Shown piece by piece: positions 25,813-33,648 of a DNA stretch of 64,000 bases (position 1 is its first letter; each line of letters begins with the position of its first letter). The notes under the pieces are model-generated. The model worked only from the letters and a program-made list of their open reading frames with translations, was not told where the DNA came from and ran no database searches. The position numbers and the translations under genes were made by a program. The DNA lies in the NCBI GenBank assembly GCA_963819855.1, contig CAWFYC010000019.1, positions 1 to 64,000 of the forward strand, written 5' to 3'. Source of the DNA: JAMXLO01 sp963819855. Lineage in GTDB: Bacteria > Pseudomonadota > Alphaproteobacteria > Acetobacterales > Acetobacteraceae.

Positions 25813-26982
25813 ATGACCGAAGCCTGCATCGTCGGCTGGGCGCATTCGCCGTTCGGCAAGCTGGACGATCCCGACATCGAGGCGCTGATCGGCCGCGTTG
25901 CGCGCGCCGCGATCGATGATGCCGGCATCGCGCCCGCCGATGTCGAGGCGAGTTTCGTCAGCCTGTTCAACAATGGGTTCTCGGCGCAGGACTTTCCTGC
26001 GTCGCTGGTGCTGCAGCATGTGCCGGAGCTGCGATTCCGACCGATCACGCGGTACGAAAATGCCTGCGCGTCGGGCTCGGCGGCGGTGCATGGCGCGCGC
26101 GATTTCCTGGCCGCGGGGCGTGGGCGGTTCGCGCTGGTAATCGGTGTGGAGAAGATGACCGCGACCGCCGGCGCGCAGGTCGGCGACATCCTGCTGAAGG
26201 CGAGCTACCAGAAGGAGGAGGCCGACATCCCGGCGGGATTTGCCGGCGTGTTCGGGCGGATCGCGGAGCGATATTTCCAGCGCTATGGCGACCAGTCCGA
26301 TGCGCTGGCGGCGATCGCGGCGAAGAACCACAAGAACGGCGTGGACAATCCGTATGCGCAGATGCGCAAGGACCTCGGCTACGAGTTCTGCCGTCACGTC
26401 AGCGAGAAGAACCCGTATGTCGCGCCACCGCTGAAGCGGACCGACTGCTCGCTGGTGTCCGACGGTGCGGCGGCGCTGGTGATGACGGACGAGGAGACGG
26501 CGCGCAGCCTGGGCAAAGCGGTGCGATTCCGCGCCGCGGTGCAGGTGAACGATTTTCTGCCGATCTCGAAGCGCGACATCACCCGGTTCGAGGGCGCCGC
26601 GGAGGCCTGGCGTCGTGCACTGGACGCGGCCGACGTGAAGCTCGACGAGTTGTCGTTCGTTGAGTCGCACGACTGCTTCACCATCGCCGAATTGCTGGAG
26701 TATGAGGCGATGGGACTGACCGCGCCGGGCCAGGGCGCGCGCGCGGTGCTGGAGGGCTGGACGGCGAAGGACGGGCGGCTGCCGGTGAACCCGTCGGGCG
26801 GACTGAAGGCGAAGGGGCATCCGATCGGCGCCACCGGCGTGTCGATGCACGCGATCACCGCGATGCAGCTCACCGGCCTGGCAGGCGCCATGCAGTTGCC
26901 GAAGGCGGACATCGCCGGCGTGTTCAACATGGGGGGCGCGGCGGTGGCGAACTACGTGTCGATCCTGGAGGCAGTGCGATGA
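25813..26982 (+). CDS. thiolase family protein (acetyl-CoA acetyltransferase-like)
   Basis: 389 aa. Thiolase fold: nucleophile cysteine region RYENACASGSAAVHGA, VESHDCFTIAEL, and C-terminal NPSGGLKAKGHPIGATG with the catalytic His of GHPIGATG. The second catalytic cysteine (CxG near the end) reads NMGGAAVANY, so it is absent, as in SCP2-type and other degradative or non-decarboxylating thiolase-like proteins. Biosynthetic Claisen condensation is therefore uncertain. The stop overlaps the next gene (ATGA). Confidence 0.85.
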   Translation: MTEACIVGWAHSPFGKLDDPDIEALIGRVARAAIDDAGIAPADVEASFVSLFNNGFSAQDFPASLVLQHVPELRFRPITRYENACASGSAAVHGARDFLAAGRGRFALVIGVEKMTATAGAQVGDILLKASYQKEEADIPAGFAGVFGRIAERYFQRYGDQSDALAAIAAKNHKNGVDNPYAQMRKDLGYEFCRHVSEKNPYVAPPLKRTDCSLVSDGAAALVMTDEETARSLGKAVRFRAAVQVNDFLPISKRDITRFEGAAEAWRRALDAADVKLDELSFVESHDCFTIAELLEYEAMGLTAPGQGARAVLEGWTAKDGRLPVNPSGGLKAKGHPIGATGVSMHAITAMQLTGLAGAMQLPKADIAGVFNMGGAAVANYVSILEAVR

Positions 26983-27341
26983 CCCAGGACGCGCCCAACG
27001 AGATCGTGGCGATCAAGGACTACCACGCCCACGTCTATTACGACCCGTCCACCAGGCAGCGCGCCGGGCTGCTGCGCCAATGGGTGGAGGAACGGTTCGT
27101 CATGCGGATGGGAAGCTGGCACGACGAACCGGTGGGGCCGCATGTGCAGGCGATGTATCAGATCGCTTTCGCGCCGGAGCTGTTTCCGACACTGGTGCCG
27201 TTCCTGATGATGAACCGCATGGGGCTGACGGTGCTGGTGCATCCGCAGTCCGGCCGCCCGCGCGACGATCACACGGTGAATGCGATGTGGCTGGGCGCGG
27301 TGCTGCCGGTGAAGACCGAGGTGCTGCGCGAGGTCGGCTAA
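26979..27341 (+). CDS. DOPA 4,5-dioxygenase family protein
   Basis: 120 aa. DYHAHVYYDP, a central GSWHDEPVGPHVQAMYQIAF and TVLVHP supply the conserved histidines of this small extradiol-type dioxygenase family, known from fungal pigment synthesis and common in bacteria with unknown substrates. Coupled to the thiolase by a 4-base overlap, suggesting an aromatic or dicarbonyl degradation step, but the pair alone does not define a pathway. Confidence 0.82.
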   Translation: MTQDAPNEIVAIKDYHAHVYYDPSTRQRAGLLRQWVEERFVMRMGSWHDEPVGPHVQAMYQIAFAPELFPTLVPFLMMNRMGLTVLVHPQSGRPRDDHTVNAMWLGAVLPVKTEVLREVG

Positions 27342-27366
27342 CGGCGGGAACCTCGCGCGCGCCCGG

Positions 27367-27897
27367 TCAGGCAAGAATGGACGGTCCGGTGGCGGTTGGT
27401 GTCGTGGTGCCGTAGGACTGCAGCGCCTGCATCACGTCGGTGGCGAATACGCTCGCCGACTGGTTGATCTGGTCCGTGCTGAGCGAACCGCTCTGTAGCA
27501 TCGGGTCGATCTCAGCCGCCAGTTGCTGCGCCGCGCCGTTCATCGACCCGCCGTCGCCGCTGCCATCCGAGTGATGGTGGTGATGGTGGTGCACGGCCCC
27601 CGGAGCCTGGTCGGATGCAGTCTGGCCGGTGGAGCTCGCCGTTGCGTCGGCGCGGGTTGCCGCTGAGGTCGTGGCCGTGCCGGCGTTGCTGCCGGGTTGC
27701 GCGAACATCGCCTGTAGGTCGGCGGAGAACGCCTGCATGAACGCCGACACGTTGCTGTTGGCGGTGGGGGAGCCGGTGTTCGCGATGCTGCTGCTGGCCG
27801 GATTTGCAGTCGCAGCGGTGGTGGCGGTCGCACCAGCCGTGGTCTGGTTCTGCCACGGCCACCAGTTCGAGTAGGCGCTGACGCCATTGATCGACAT
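27367..27897 (-). CDS. histidine-rich protein with sigma-54-like promoter
   Basis: 176 aa, low complexity: Thr/Ala/Asn-rich first half, a run of seven histidines followed by SDGSGDGG, then a helical end (DQINQSASVFATDVMQALQSY). No signal peptide or membrane helix. The His run could bind Ni, Zn or Co (inference). A sigma-54-type promoter at 27931-27946 places the transcript start near 27920, so ATG 27897 is preferred over the in-frame ATG at 27924. Neighbouring DUF1217 gene and the promoter type hint at a flagellum-related role. Confidence 0.55.
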   Translation of the reverse strand: MSINGVSAYSNWWPWQNQTTAGATATTAATANPASSSIANTGSPTANSNVSAFMQAFSADLQAMFAQPGSNAGTATTSAATRADATASSTGQTASDQAPGAVHHHHHHHSDGSGDGGSMNGAAQQLAAEIDPMLQSGSLSTDQINQSASVFATDVMQALQSYGTTTPTATGPSILA

Positions 27898-27930
27898 GAT
27901 TGTCACTTTCTGTGGTGTGTCCATGACGTG

Positions 27931-27946
27931 TGCATCGCACGTGCCA
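27931..27946 (-). promoter_or_regulatory. sigma-54-like promoter
   Basis: On the minus strand TGGCACG-TGCG-ATGCA, one mismatch from TGGCACG-N4-TTGCA with correct GG-to-GC spacing. It lies 34 bases before the ATG of the histidine-rich protein gene. Confidence 0.6.
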
Positions 27947-28068
27947 GGATGAAACGGCCTGGATTCGCGCGGATCAGTGGTGCTGCACGATCCGACACTC
28001 GGTCATATTTGCCTCGTGGGGCGAAATCTGCCCGGCATTCGCGGCGGACGCGGGTCGGGTGACGGGAG

Positions 28069-28947
28069 TCACACCACCAAGCCGCTCGCCTGCACCGCCA
28101 GGGTGGTCAGATCGGTGCCGCTGCCGCTCGCGCTGGATTGCGATTGCTGCTGCATGATCAGCAGGTACTGGTCGGTGATGCTGGTGACGAACTTCGGATC
28201 CTGGAACTTCGTCACATCGACGCGGGAGGACACCGCCTGCTCCTGGGCCGTGAGGTCCTGGAAGGCGACTTCCTCAGGAATGCCCAGCGCGGTCAGCACG
28301 ACGGAGCGGTTTACCGAGTCGCCGAGAATATTATCCACCGACTTGATCGAACTCGCCTGACCGAGGAACGCCAACGCATTGGACAGACCGGGGGTCGCCT
28401 TCTCCAGCGACTGGCGCCACAGCACCTCGCTATAGCCGTTGGTCAGGGTCGACATCACCTGCGGGTTTTGCAGGGCGGCCAGACCATCGTTGGCGAAATC
28501 GAAGCTCTTGGCCGTGTTCAGCAGGTTGGTGTCGTTGAGCTGATTGACCAGCGAGTCGCTCTGGCTGGGGTCGGACAGCAGTGCTTTCTGCGCCAGCGCC
28601 GGATACTGGATGTAGCTGGATAGATTGTTAGCGGTCAGCAGCACCTTCATAACGTTGGGATTTTGCGGCGCGGTCTGGATGTCCTTGGCGTTGGCGACGC
28701 CGGCCTGGAACGCCGCGATGTCGCGCTCGACCTGAGGGGTCTTCGCCTCTTGGGCGACGTCGACGGTCTCGTTCGCCTGAGCGAGCTTCAGGTCGGTAAG
28801 TGGATTGCCGGTGGAGACCGCGGTCGTTGCGTTGGTAGTGCTGGCACCGTTGTACAGCGTGTTGAGCATGGCAGTGGCGATGTCGGACGTGGAGGAACTG
28901 TCGCCGAAGAGCAGGCTGTAGTCGATGCCGCTGATGATGGCGCTCAC
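28069..28947 (-). CDS. DUF1217 family protein
   Basis: 292 aa. KTPQVERDIAAFQAGVANAKDI, a central NVMKVLLTANNLSSYIQYPALAQKALLSDP and DPKFVTSITDQYLLIMQQ match DUF1217, a helical family often found in or near alphaproteobacterial flagellar loci and of unknown function. Start GTG 28947 has CGGAGG upstream. The first about 35 residues (LLFGDSSSTSD) resemble the variable N-termini of secreted flagellar proteins. Next gene on the strand is the histidine-rich protein. Confidence 0.78.
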   Translation of the reverse strand: MSAIISGIDYSLLFGDSSSTSDIATAMLNTLYNGASTTNATTAVSTGNPLTDLKLAQANETVDVAQEAKTPQVERDIAAFQAGVANAKDIQTAPQNPNVMKVLLTANNLSSYIQYPALAQKALLSDPSQSDSLVNQLNDTNLLNTAKSFDFANDGLAALQNPQVMSTLTNGYSEVLWRQSLEKATPGLSNALAFLGQASSIKSVDNILGDSVNRSVVLTALGIPEEVAFQDLTAQEQAVSSRVDVTKFQDPKFVTSITDQYLLIMQQQSQSSASGSGTDLTTLAVQASGLVV

Positions 28948-29129
28948 GAAGAGCCTCCGTTGCCTGATGACGGCAGAATGGCACGTCGGGATTAATCTTT
29001 GCTTTCCGAATGGAGGTGAACACGCTCCGGCATGCGGGTTCCGTGTCTGGTTGGAGCGATCGCCAAGGTACCCGGTAAGAGGGATTGCGTGGCGCCCCGC
29101 CTTCGTAGAATCTCCTCCCTGGAAGGTTC

Positions 29130-30950
29130 ATGATCTCAGGAGATTACAAACCGCCGGCTCCGGCGCGAGCCGGTGGCAAGCAAAAGATTGAACGGCGGCT
29201 CGCCGCGATCTTCGGCGCCGATATTCTCGGCTACAGCGCGCTCATGGGGCGCGCCGAGGAGGAGACGCATCGGCGGGTGGGCGCAGAAGTGGACCGGATG
29301 TTCCGCGAGATCAAGCGATCGCATGGGCGGGTGTTCACCTTCGCGGGCGACGGCGTGATGGCCGAGTTTCCCAGCGCGGTCGAGGCGCTGAAATGCGCGC
29401 TGCGCATCCAGGGCGATACCGGACGGCGCAACACCGGGGTCCCGCCCGAGGACTGGATTCTGTTCCGTATTGGGATCAACTCGGGCGAGATCGTGGTGCA
29501 GGGCGACCGCACCGGCGGCACCACGGTCAATGTCGCCGCGCGTCTGGAGGCGCTTGCCGAGCCGGGCGGCATCAGCCTGTCGGGCGTGGTATTCGACCAG
29601 GTGCAACGAATCGTTGCCGCCCAGTACGAGCCTGCCGGCGAGCGGCGCCTCAAGAACATTCGTGATCCGGTGCTGGTCTACGCCATCCCCGCGTCAGCCT
29701 GCGCGTCCGGGATCACCATGCCGGCGGCGCCCCCGAAGAGCGAGCCGGAAGCGACGGCGACGGAGTTCAGCAAGCAACCCGCGATCGCGGTGCTGCCGTT
29801 CCGCAGTTATGGCTCGAGCGACGAACCGTTCACCGACGGCTTGACCGAGGAACTGATCAACGCGCTGTCACGCTGGCGCAGCTTTCCGGTGATCGCCCGC
29901 AACTCCGTGTTCGCCCATCGCGGGCGCGATATCGACGTGCGCGTGATCGGCCGCGATCTCGGTGCACGCTACATCGTGAGCGGCAGCGTGCAGCGGCAGG
30001 GCGAACGGGTGCGCGTGAACCTGGATCTGGTCGATGTCGAGACCGCGGAAAACCTGTTGAGCGAACAGCACGAGCATGCATCGGCGGATCCGTTCGCGTT
30101 GCAGGACGAGCTGGTGAGCGCAATCGCAGGGGTGCTGGCGCCGGAGGTTCTGAAGCTGGAACGCGAGCGCGCGGTGCTTCGGCCACCGACTGAAGCCGGC
30201 GTGTACGACCTCTATGAACGCGGCATGTGGCACCGTTATCGCAACACCCGCGAGGACCTGGAAGCCGCCGAAGCGCTGTTCCGGGAGGCGCTGGAAATTG
30301 ACCCCGGCTACGCGCGGGCGACCGCCGCGCTCAGCCTGTGCCGCAACTTCGCTGCGATCAGCCGCTGGGTGCCGGATGTCCGGGCCGCGTTCGCCGAGTC
30401 ATTAACCCTGGCGCGTCGCGCTGTCGCCGACGACCCACGCGATCCGCACGCACATTTTGCGCTGGGCGTTGCCTGCATGAACGAACGGCGGATGCCGGAG
30501 GCGATCGCCGAACTGCGTGAGGCGATTCGGCTCAACCCAAGCCACGCCTTCGCGCACGCCAATCTCGGCCAGGTGTTCAATTACCTCAATCAGCCCGATG
30601 ATGGGCTGGCAGAGGTCGAGTTGGCATTGCGCCTCAATCCCCACGATCCGCGGCGCTTCATGTGGCTCCCTTATCTGGCTGCGAGCCACTATCTCGCCGG
30701 CCGTAACAAGGAGTGCCTCGCGGTCTGCGAACAGGCCCTGGTGGCAAACCCCGGTTATCCGCTTGCCGTACGCTACATGGTTGCGGCGCTGGGCCAGCTT
30801 GGCCTGGCGGCGCAGGCTCAGCCGTTGCTGCCGCTGTTGCGCAAGATCGATGGCGGATACGCCGGAACGGAGACAATGTGGCGTCGCCTATTCGTGCCCG
30901 AAGCTGCGGACCACCTGCTCGAGGGATGCCGTCGCGCCGGTTTCGCCTGA
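29130..30950 (+). CDS. class III adenylate/guanylate cyclase with TPR region
   Basis: 606 aa. N-terminal class III cyclase domain (about residues 20-185): ERRLAAIFGADILGYSALM with the first metal Asp, FTFAGDGVMAEF with the second, and NVAARLEALAEPGGI. Both metal aspartates are present, so activity is likely. Middle part IAVLPF...FTDGLTEELINALSRW...VIGRDLGARYIVSGSV is the TolB-N-like sensor module common to these proteins, then TPR repeats to the end. No membrane helix, so cytosolic. ATG 29130 has GGAAGG upstream. cAMP rather than cGMP is inferred from the family. Confidence 0.88.
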   Translation: MISGDYKPPAPARAGGKQKIERRLAAIFGADILGYSALMGRAEEETHRRVGAEVDRMFREIKRSHGRVFTFAGDGVMAEFPSAVEALKCALRIQGDTGRRNTGVPPEDWILFRIGINSGEIVVQGDRTGGTTVNVAARLEALAEPGGISLSGVVFDQVQRIVAAQYEPAGERRLKNIRDPVLVYAIPASACASGITMPAAPPKSEPEATATEFSKQPAIAVLPFRSYGSSDEPFTDGLTEELINALSRWRSFPVIARNSVFAHRGRDIDVRVIGRDLGARYIVSGSVQRQGERVRVNLDLVDVETAENLLSEQHEHASADPFALQDELVSAIAGVLAPEVLKLERERAVLRPPTEAGVYDLYERGMWHRYRNTREDLEAAEALFREALEIDPGYARATAALSLCRNFAAISRWVPDVRAAFAESLTLARRAVADDPRDPHAHFALGVACMNERRMPEAIAELREAIRLNPSHAFAHANLGQVFNYLNQPDDGLAEVELALRLNPHDPRRFMWLPYLAASHYLAGRNKECLAVCEQALVANPGYPLAVRYMVAALGQLGLAAQAQPLLPLLRKIDGGYAGTETMWRRLFVPEAADHLLEGCRRAGFA

Positions 30951-30963
30951 CCGCGGGTGCCGA

Positions 30964-31422
30964 CTACCCCTCGCCGCCGCCATCCCTGCCGGGGTTGGGC
31001 GGGAATTGCAGTTGGCGGATCGGCATGTTGGGAGCCTGCACCAGGATCGTCGGCGGTATGCCGCCCTTGACCGGCAGCAGATAGGTGATCATGGCGCCGT
31101 CTGACCGCTTGCGGACGATGCCAGGGAACTTCGACGGCGTAACAGTCGCCGCACCGACGGTTAGCCGTTTGAACAGCGCATTGGCCGCCTGTTCGCCGCC
31201 TGGCAGCTCGCGCACCATTTTGGATGTCAGCCCGACCGGTTTGCCACCGGGCAGCAGGACATCGGCGAGCGTCTCACCTGTCTTGGCCGGCGGGACTTCG
31301 ACGGCCGCGTCGTCTGCCCTGGCGGGCGCCGAGATGGCTACCGCCGTTCCGCCGGCGGCGAGCCCGATCAGCAGGAGCGTGATACCGGCAGACCCGCCGA
31401 AATGGGAGCGATTGTTTACCAT
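30964..31422 (-). CDS. exported hypothetical protein
   Basis: 152 aa. A signal peptide is clear: hydrophobic GITLLLIGLAAGGTAVAI then ARADDAA. The mature part is Pro/Gly-rich with LADVLLPGGKPVG and MITYLLPVKGGIPP and a glycine-rich acidic end. No family recognised. ATG 31422 is preferred over the longer frame to 31500 because it starts the signal peptide and has GGGGGAA upstream. Converges with the cyclase gene. Confidence 0.6.
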   Translation of the reverse strand: MVNNRSHFGGSAGITLLLIGLAAGGTAVAISAPARADDAAVEVPPAKTGETLADVLLPGGKPVGLTSKMVRELPGGEQAANALFKRLTVGAATVTPSKFPGIVRKRSDGAMITYLLPVKGGIPPTILVQAPNMPIRQLQFPPNPGRDGGGEG

Positions 31423-31719
31423 GTAATGCGTTCCCCCGTTTTGCTGCAAACCCAATGGGATCTTGCAGACCGCGTAGTACTGACATTGATTTAGTGTCAT
31501 GTCGATATTCGGTCAATCAACGCGATCCTCAACACGGAGGACGCATCGAGGGTCACAGTGGGCGACGTAGAACGGTATAAATGCCCGCGCTTCCGCCAAA
31601 ATAAACCTCCGTGGCTCTCAGTGGCCCTCGATCGTCGTCCGTGTTGAATCCTTCTTGCGGAGCGGTCGCTTGACAACCAACTCATGGGCTTCATCATCCC
31701 GTCATCCGGGGAGAAGTCC
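31423..31719. other. divergent intergenic region
   Basis: 297 bases, no supportable gene. Locally A+T-richer around 31475-31515, with tgacat-tgattt-agtgtca, an imperfect inverted repeat. Promoters for the exported protein and for the alpha-hydroxy-acid dehydrogenase must lie here. Confidence 0.4.
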
Positions 31720-32937
31720 ATGTCCGCGCTCGATCGTTGCCTGAACGTCTATGACCTGCGTGCCGCCGCGAAGCGCCGCCTGCCCAGGGCCGTGTTCGAA
31801 TTCGTCGATCGGGGCAGCGAAGACGGCATCGCGGTCGCCAACAACCGCAACGCATTCGAGCGTATCAAGCTGCGCCACCGTGCGCTGGTGGACGTCTCCG
31901 GCCGCACCATGAACACGACGCTGTTCGGCAAGCCGGTGTCGCTGCCGATGGCGATCGCGCCCACCGGCGCCGCGGGTCTGTGCTGGCACGAGGGCGAACT
32001 GGAACTGGCGAAGGCTGCCGCCAAGGCGAAAATCCCGTTCACGCTGGCGACCGGCGCGATGACCTCGATGGAGAAGATCGCCCAGGAGGCAGGGCCAGGT
32101 GTGGGCGGCCGGCTGTGGTTCCAGCTCTATGTCTGGAACAAGCGGGAGATGTCATATCAGCTCATCGATCGGGCGCATCGCGCCGGGTTCGAGGCGCTGA
32201 TCGTTACCGTCGATACCATCGTGCCGCCGAACCGCGAATACAACACCCACAACGGCTTCCTGCTGCCGTTCACGCCGAACCTGACCTTCACGCTGGATAT
32301 CATGCGCCATCCGGTGTGGTTCACCAATGTGCTGATGAAGTATTTCACCACCATCGGCATGCCGCGCAACGAGAACTACCCGGACGAGTACAAGCGGCTG
32401 TCGCGCAGCGACCCCAACACGCATGAGCTGACGCGGCAGGATTCGCTCGATTGGGATGACATCAAGATCTTCCGCGACAAGTGGCCTGGCATCCTGATGA
32501 TCAAGGGCATCAACCGACCGGACGATGCGCTGAAGGCGATCGAGTACGGCGTCGATGGCATCGTGGTGTCGAATCACGGCGGGCGGAACATGGACAGCGT
32601 GGTGGCCTCGCTCGACGTGCTGCCGGAGATCGCCGAGGCGGTGGGCGACCGGCTGACGGTCATTTTGGATTCGGGTGTACGGCGCGGGTCCGACATCGCG
32701 AAGGCGCTGGCGCTGGGGGCGAAGGCGGTGCTGACCGGGCGCGCCACGCTGTATGGCACTGCGGTCGGCGGCGAGGCGGGTGCGTTCAAGGCGATCAATC
32801 TGATCAGAAACGAGCTCGACAAGACGATGGCCTATACCGGGTGCCGTTCGGTCGAAGAGCTCACCACCGACATCTTCTTCGGCGGACGCCAGGGGAACCG
32901 GCTGTACGAGCGGGTGATGGATACCGCCGAACTCTGA
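31720..32937 (+). CDS. FMN-dependent alpha-hydroxy-acid dehydrogenase (copy 1)
   Basis: 405 aa. Oxidises L-lactate, mandelate or similar 2-hydroxy acids with FMN. Seen: IAPTGAAGLCWHEGE, LWFQLYVWNKRE, ALIVTVDT, IKGINRPDDA and the catalytic histidine in VVSNHGGRNMD, then LDSGVRRGSDIAKALALGA phosphate-binding loop. ATG 31720 has GGGGAGAAG upstream. A close paralogue lies at 35447-36628, separated only by the PEP-CTERM and regulator genes. Electron acceptor (quinone or oxygen) cannot be told from sequence. Confidence 0.88.
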   Translation: MSALDRCLNVYDLRAAAKRRLPRAVFEFVDRGSEDGIAVANNRNAFERIKLRHRALVDVSGRTMNTTLFGKPVSLPMAIAPTGAAGLCWHEGELELAKAAAKAKIPFTLATGAMTSMEKIAQEAGPGVGGRLWFQLYVWNKREMSYQLIDRAHRAGFEALIVTVDTIVPPNREYNTHNGFLLPFTPNLTFTLDIMRHPVWFTNVLMKYFTTIGMPRNENYPDEYKRLSRSDPNTHELTRQDSLDWDDIKIFRDKWPGILMIKGINRPDDALKAIEYGVDGIVVSNHGGRNMDSVVASLDVLPEIAEAVGDRLTVILDSGVRRGSDIAKALALGAKAVLTGRATLYGTAVGGEAGAFKAINLIRNELDKTMAYTGCRSVEELTTDIFFGGRQGNRLYERVMDTAEL

Positions 32938-32940
32938 CAC

Positions 32941-32966
32941 CGGCCCTAGCCACCGGCTAAGGGCCG
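32941..32966. terminator. terminator-like hairpin between convergent genes
   Basis: cggccctagcc-acc-ggctaagggccg, 11-base stem with one bulged A, between the dehydrogenase stop (plus) and the PEP-CTERM gene stop (minus). No strong T run, so confidence is moderate. Confidence 0.45.
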
Positions 32967-32980
32967 TGGCCTGCCGTTGT

Positions 32981-33466
32981 TCAGGGCAGTTTTGTCACTC
33001 TGCGCCGTACAGCGAACAAAGCGACCATGCCCAGGCCCAGCAGCGCCGCCGAGGCGGGCTCGGGAGCTGCCACCTGCACGAACGAATTGGGAAAGCCGAA
33101 GCTCCCCATTGCGGCCTGATAGGTGCCGTACTGATCCAGGTCGGCGGCCGGCACGAACTTGTCTTGTACGGTCGGGACGCCGGGGACGGGGTTGATCGTT
33201 ATCTGCACATCGGCGAAGCCCGGGTTCAATGGGGACGCTGTGATGAAGTCGACCGATGTCGCCGGGTGAAGCGAATTGTTGAACGCGAGGGCGGACCCCG
33301 GCACCGGTGTGTCGGACGTGATGAAGCCGGGCGAGTCATAAGTGAAGAAGACGAAGTCAGCGGTCGGGTTGATCACCGAATAGATCACGAAGGCATTCGC
33401 CGGTAATGGCGCGGTCGCAGCCAGAAGGCCAAAGGCGGATGCTAACAGCGTCGTTCGCATGAGCAT
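32981..33466 (-). CDS. PEP-CTERM sorting domain protein
   Basis: 161 aa. N-terminal signal peptide (TTLLASAFGLLAATAPLPANA), a beta-rich body, and a C-terminal APEPASAALLGLGMVALFAVRRR, i.e. the PEP motif, membrane helix and basic tail processed by exosortase. The body function is unknown. ATG 33466 with GGAG upstream. Divergent from the regulator gene at 33649, which may control it. No exosortase gene is in the window. Confidence 0.85.
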   Translation of the reverse strand: MLMRTTLLASAFGLLAATAPLPANAFVIYSVINPTADFVFFTYDSPGFITSDTPVPGSALAFNNSLHPATSVDFITASPLNPGFADVQITINPVPGVPTVQDKFVPAADLDQYGTYQAAMGSFGFPNSFVQVAAPEPASAALLGLGMVALFAVRRRVTKLP

Positions 33467-33648
33467 TGCGTTGTCTCCGTTGGGTGGCGTGCCCAAGCGA
33501 GCGGTCGGTCGCCGCGAATCCGCAATGCAATGCGCCGGAATTCCTAGGAAAAATTGCGAAATCGAGCGATAGCAATCACTTGGCGCATCTCGGCATCGCC
33601 CCTCCGGTGGCGCGGTGTTACGATTTGCGTGGCCATCGGAGGCAGGAT

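Noticed and set aside
27367..27924. Start at ATG 27924 for the histidine-rich protein
   Set aside because: The sigma-54-like promoter would start transcripts at about 27920, inside or after this codon.
28979..28998. TGGCACG at 28979 as a sigma-54 promoter
   Set aside because: No GC doublet at the required -12 spacing.
31497..31721. 74-codon minus-strand frame
   Set aside because: No ribosome site or family; sits in a promoter region.
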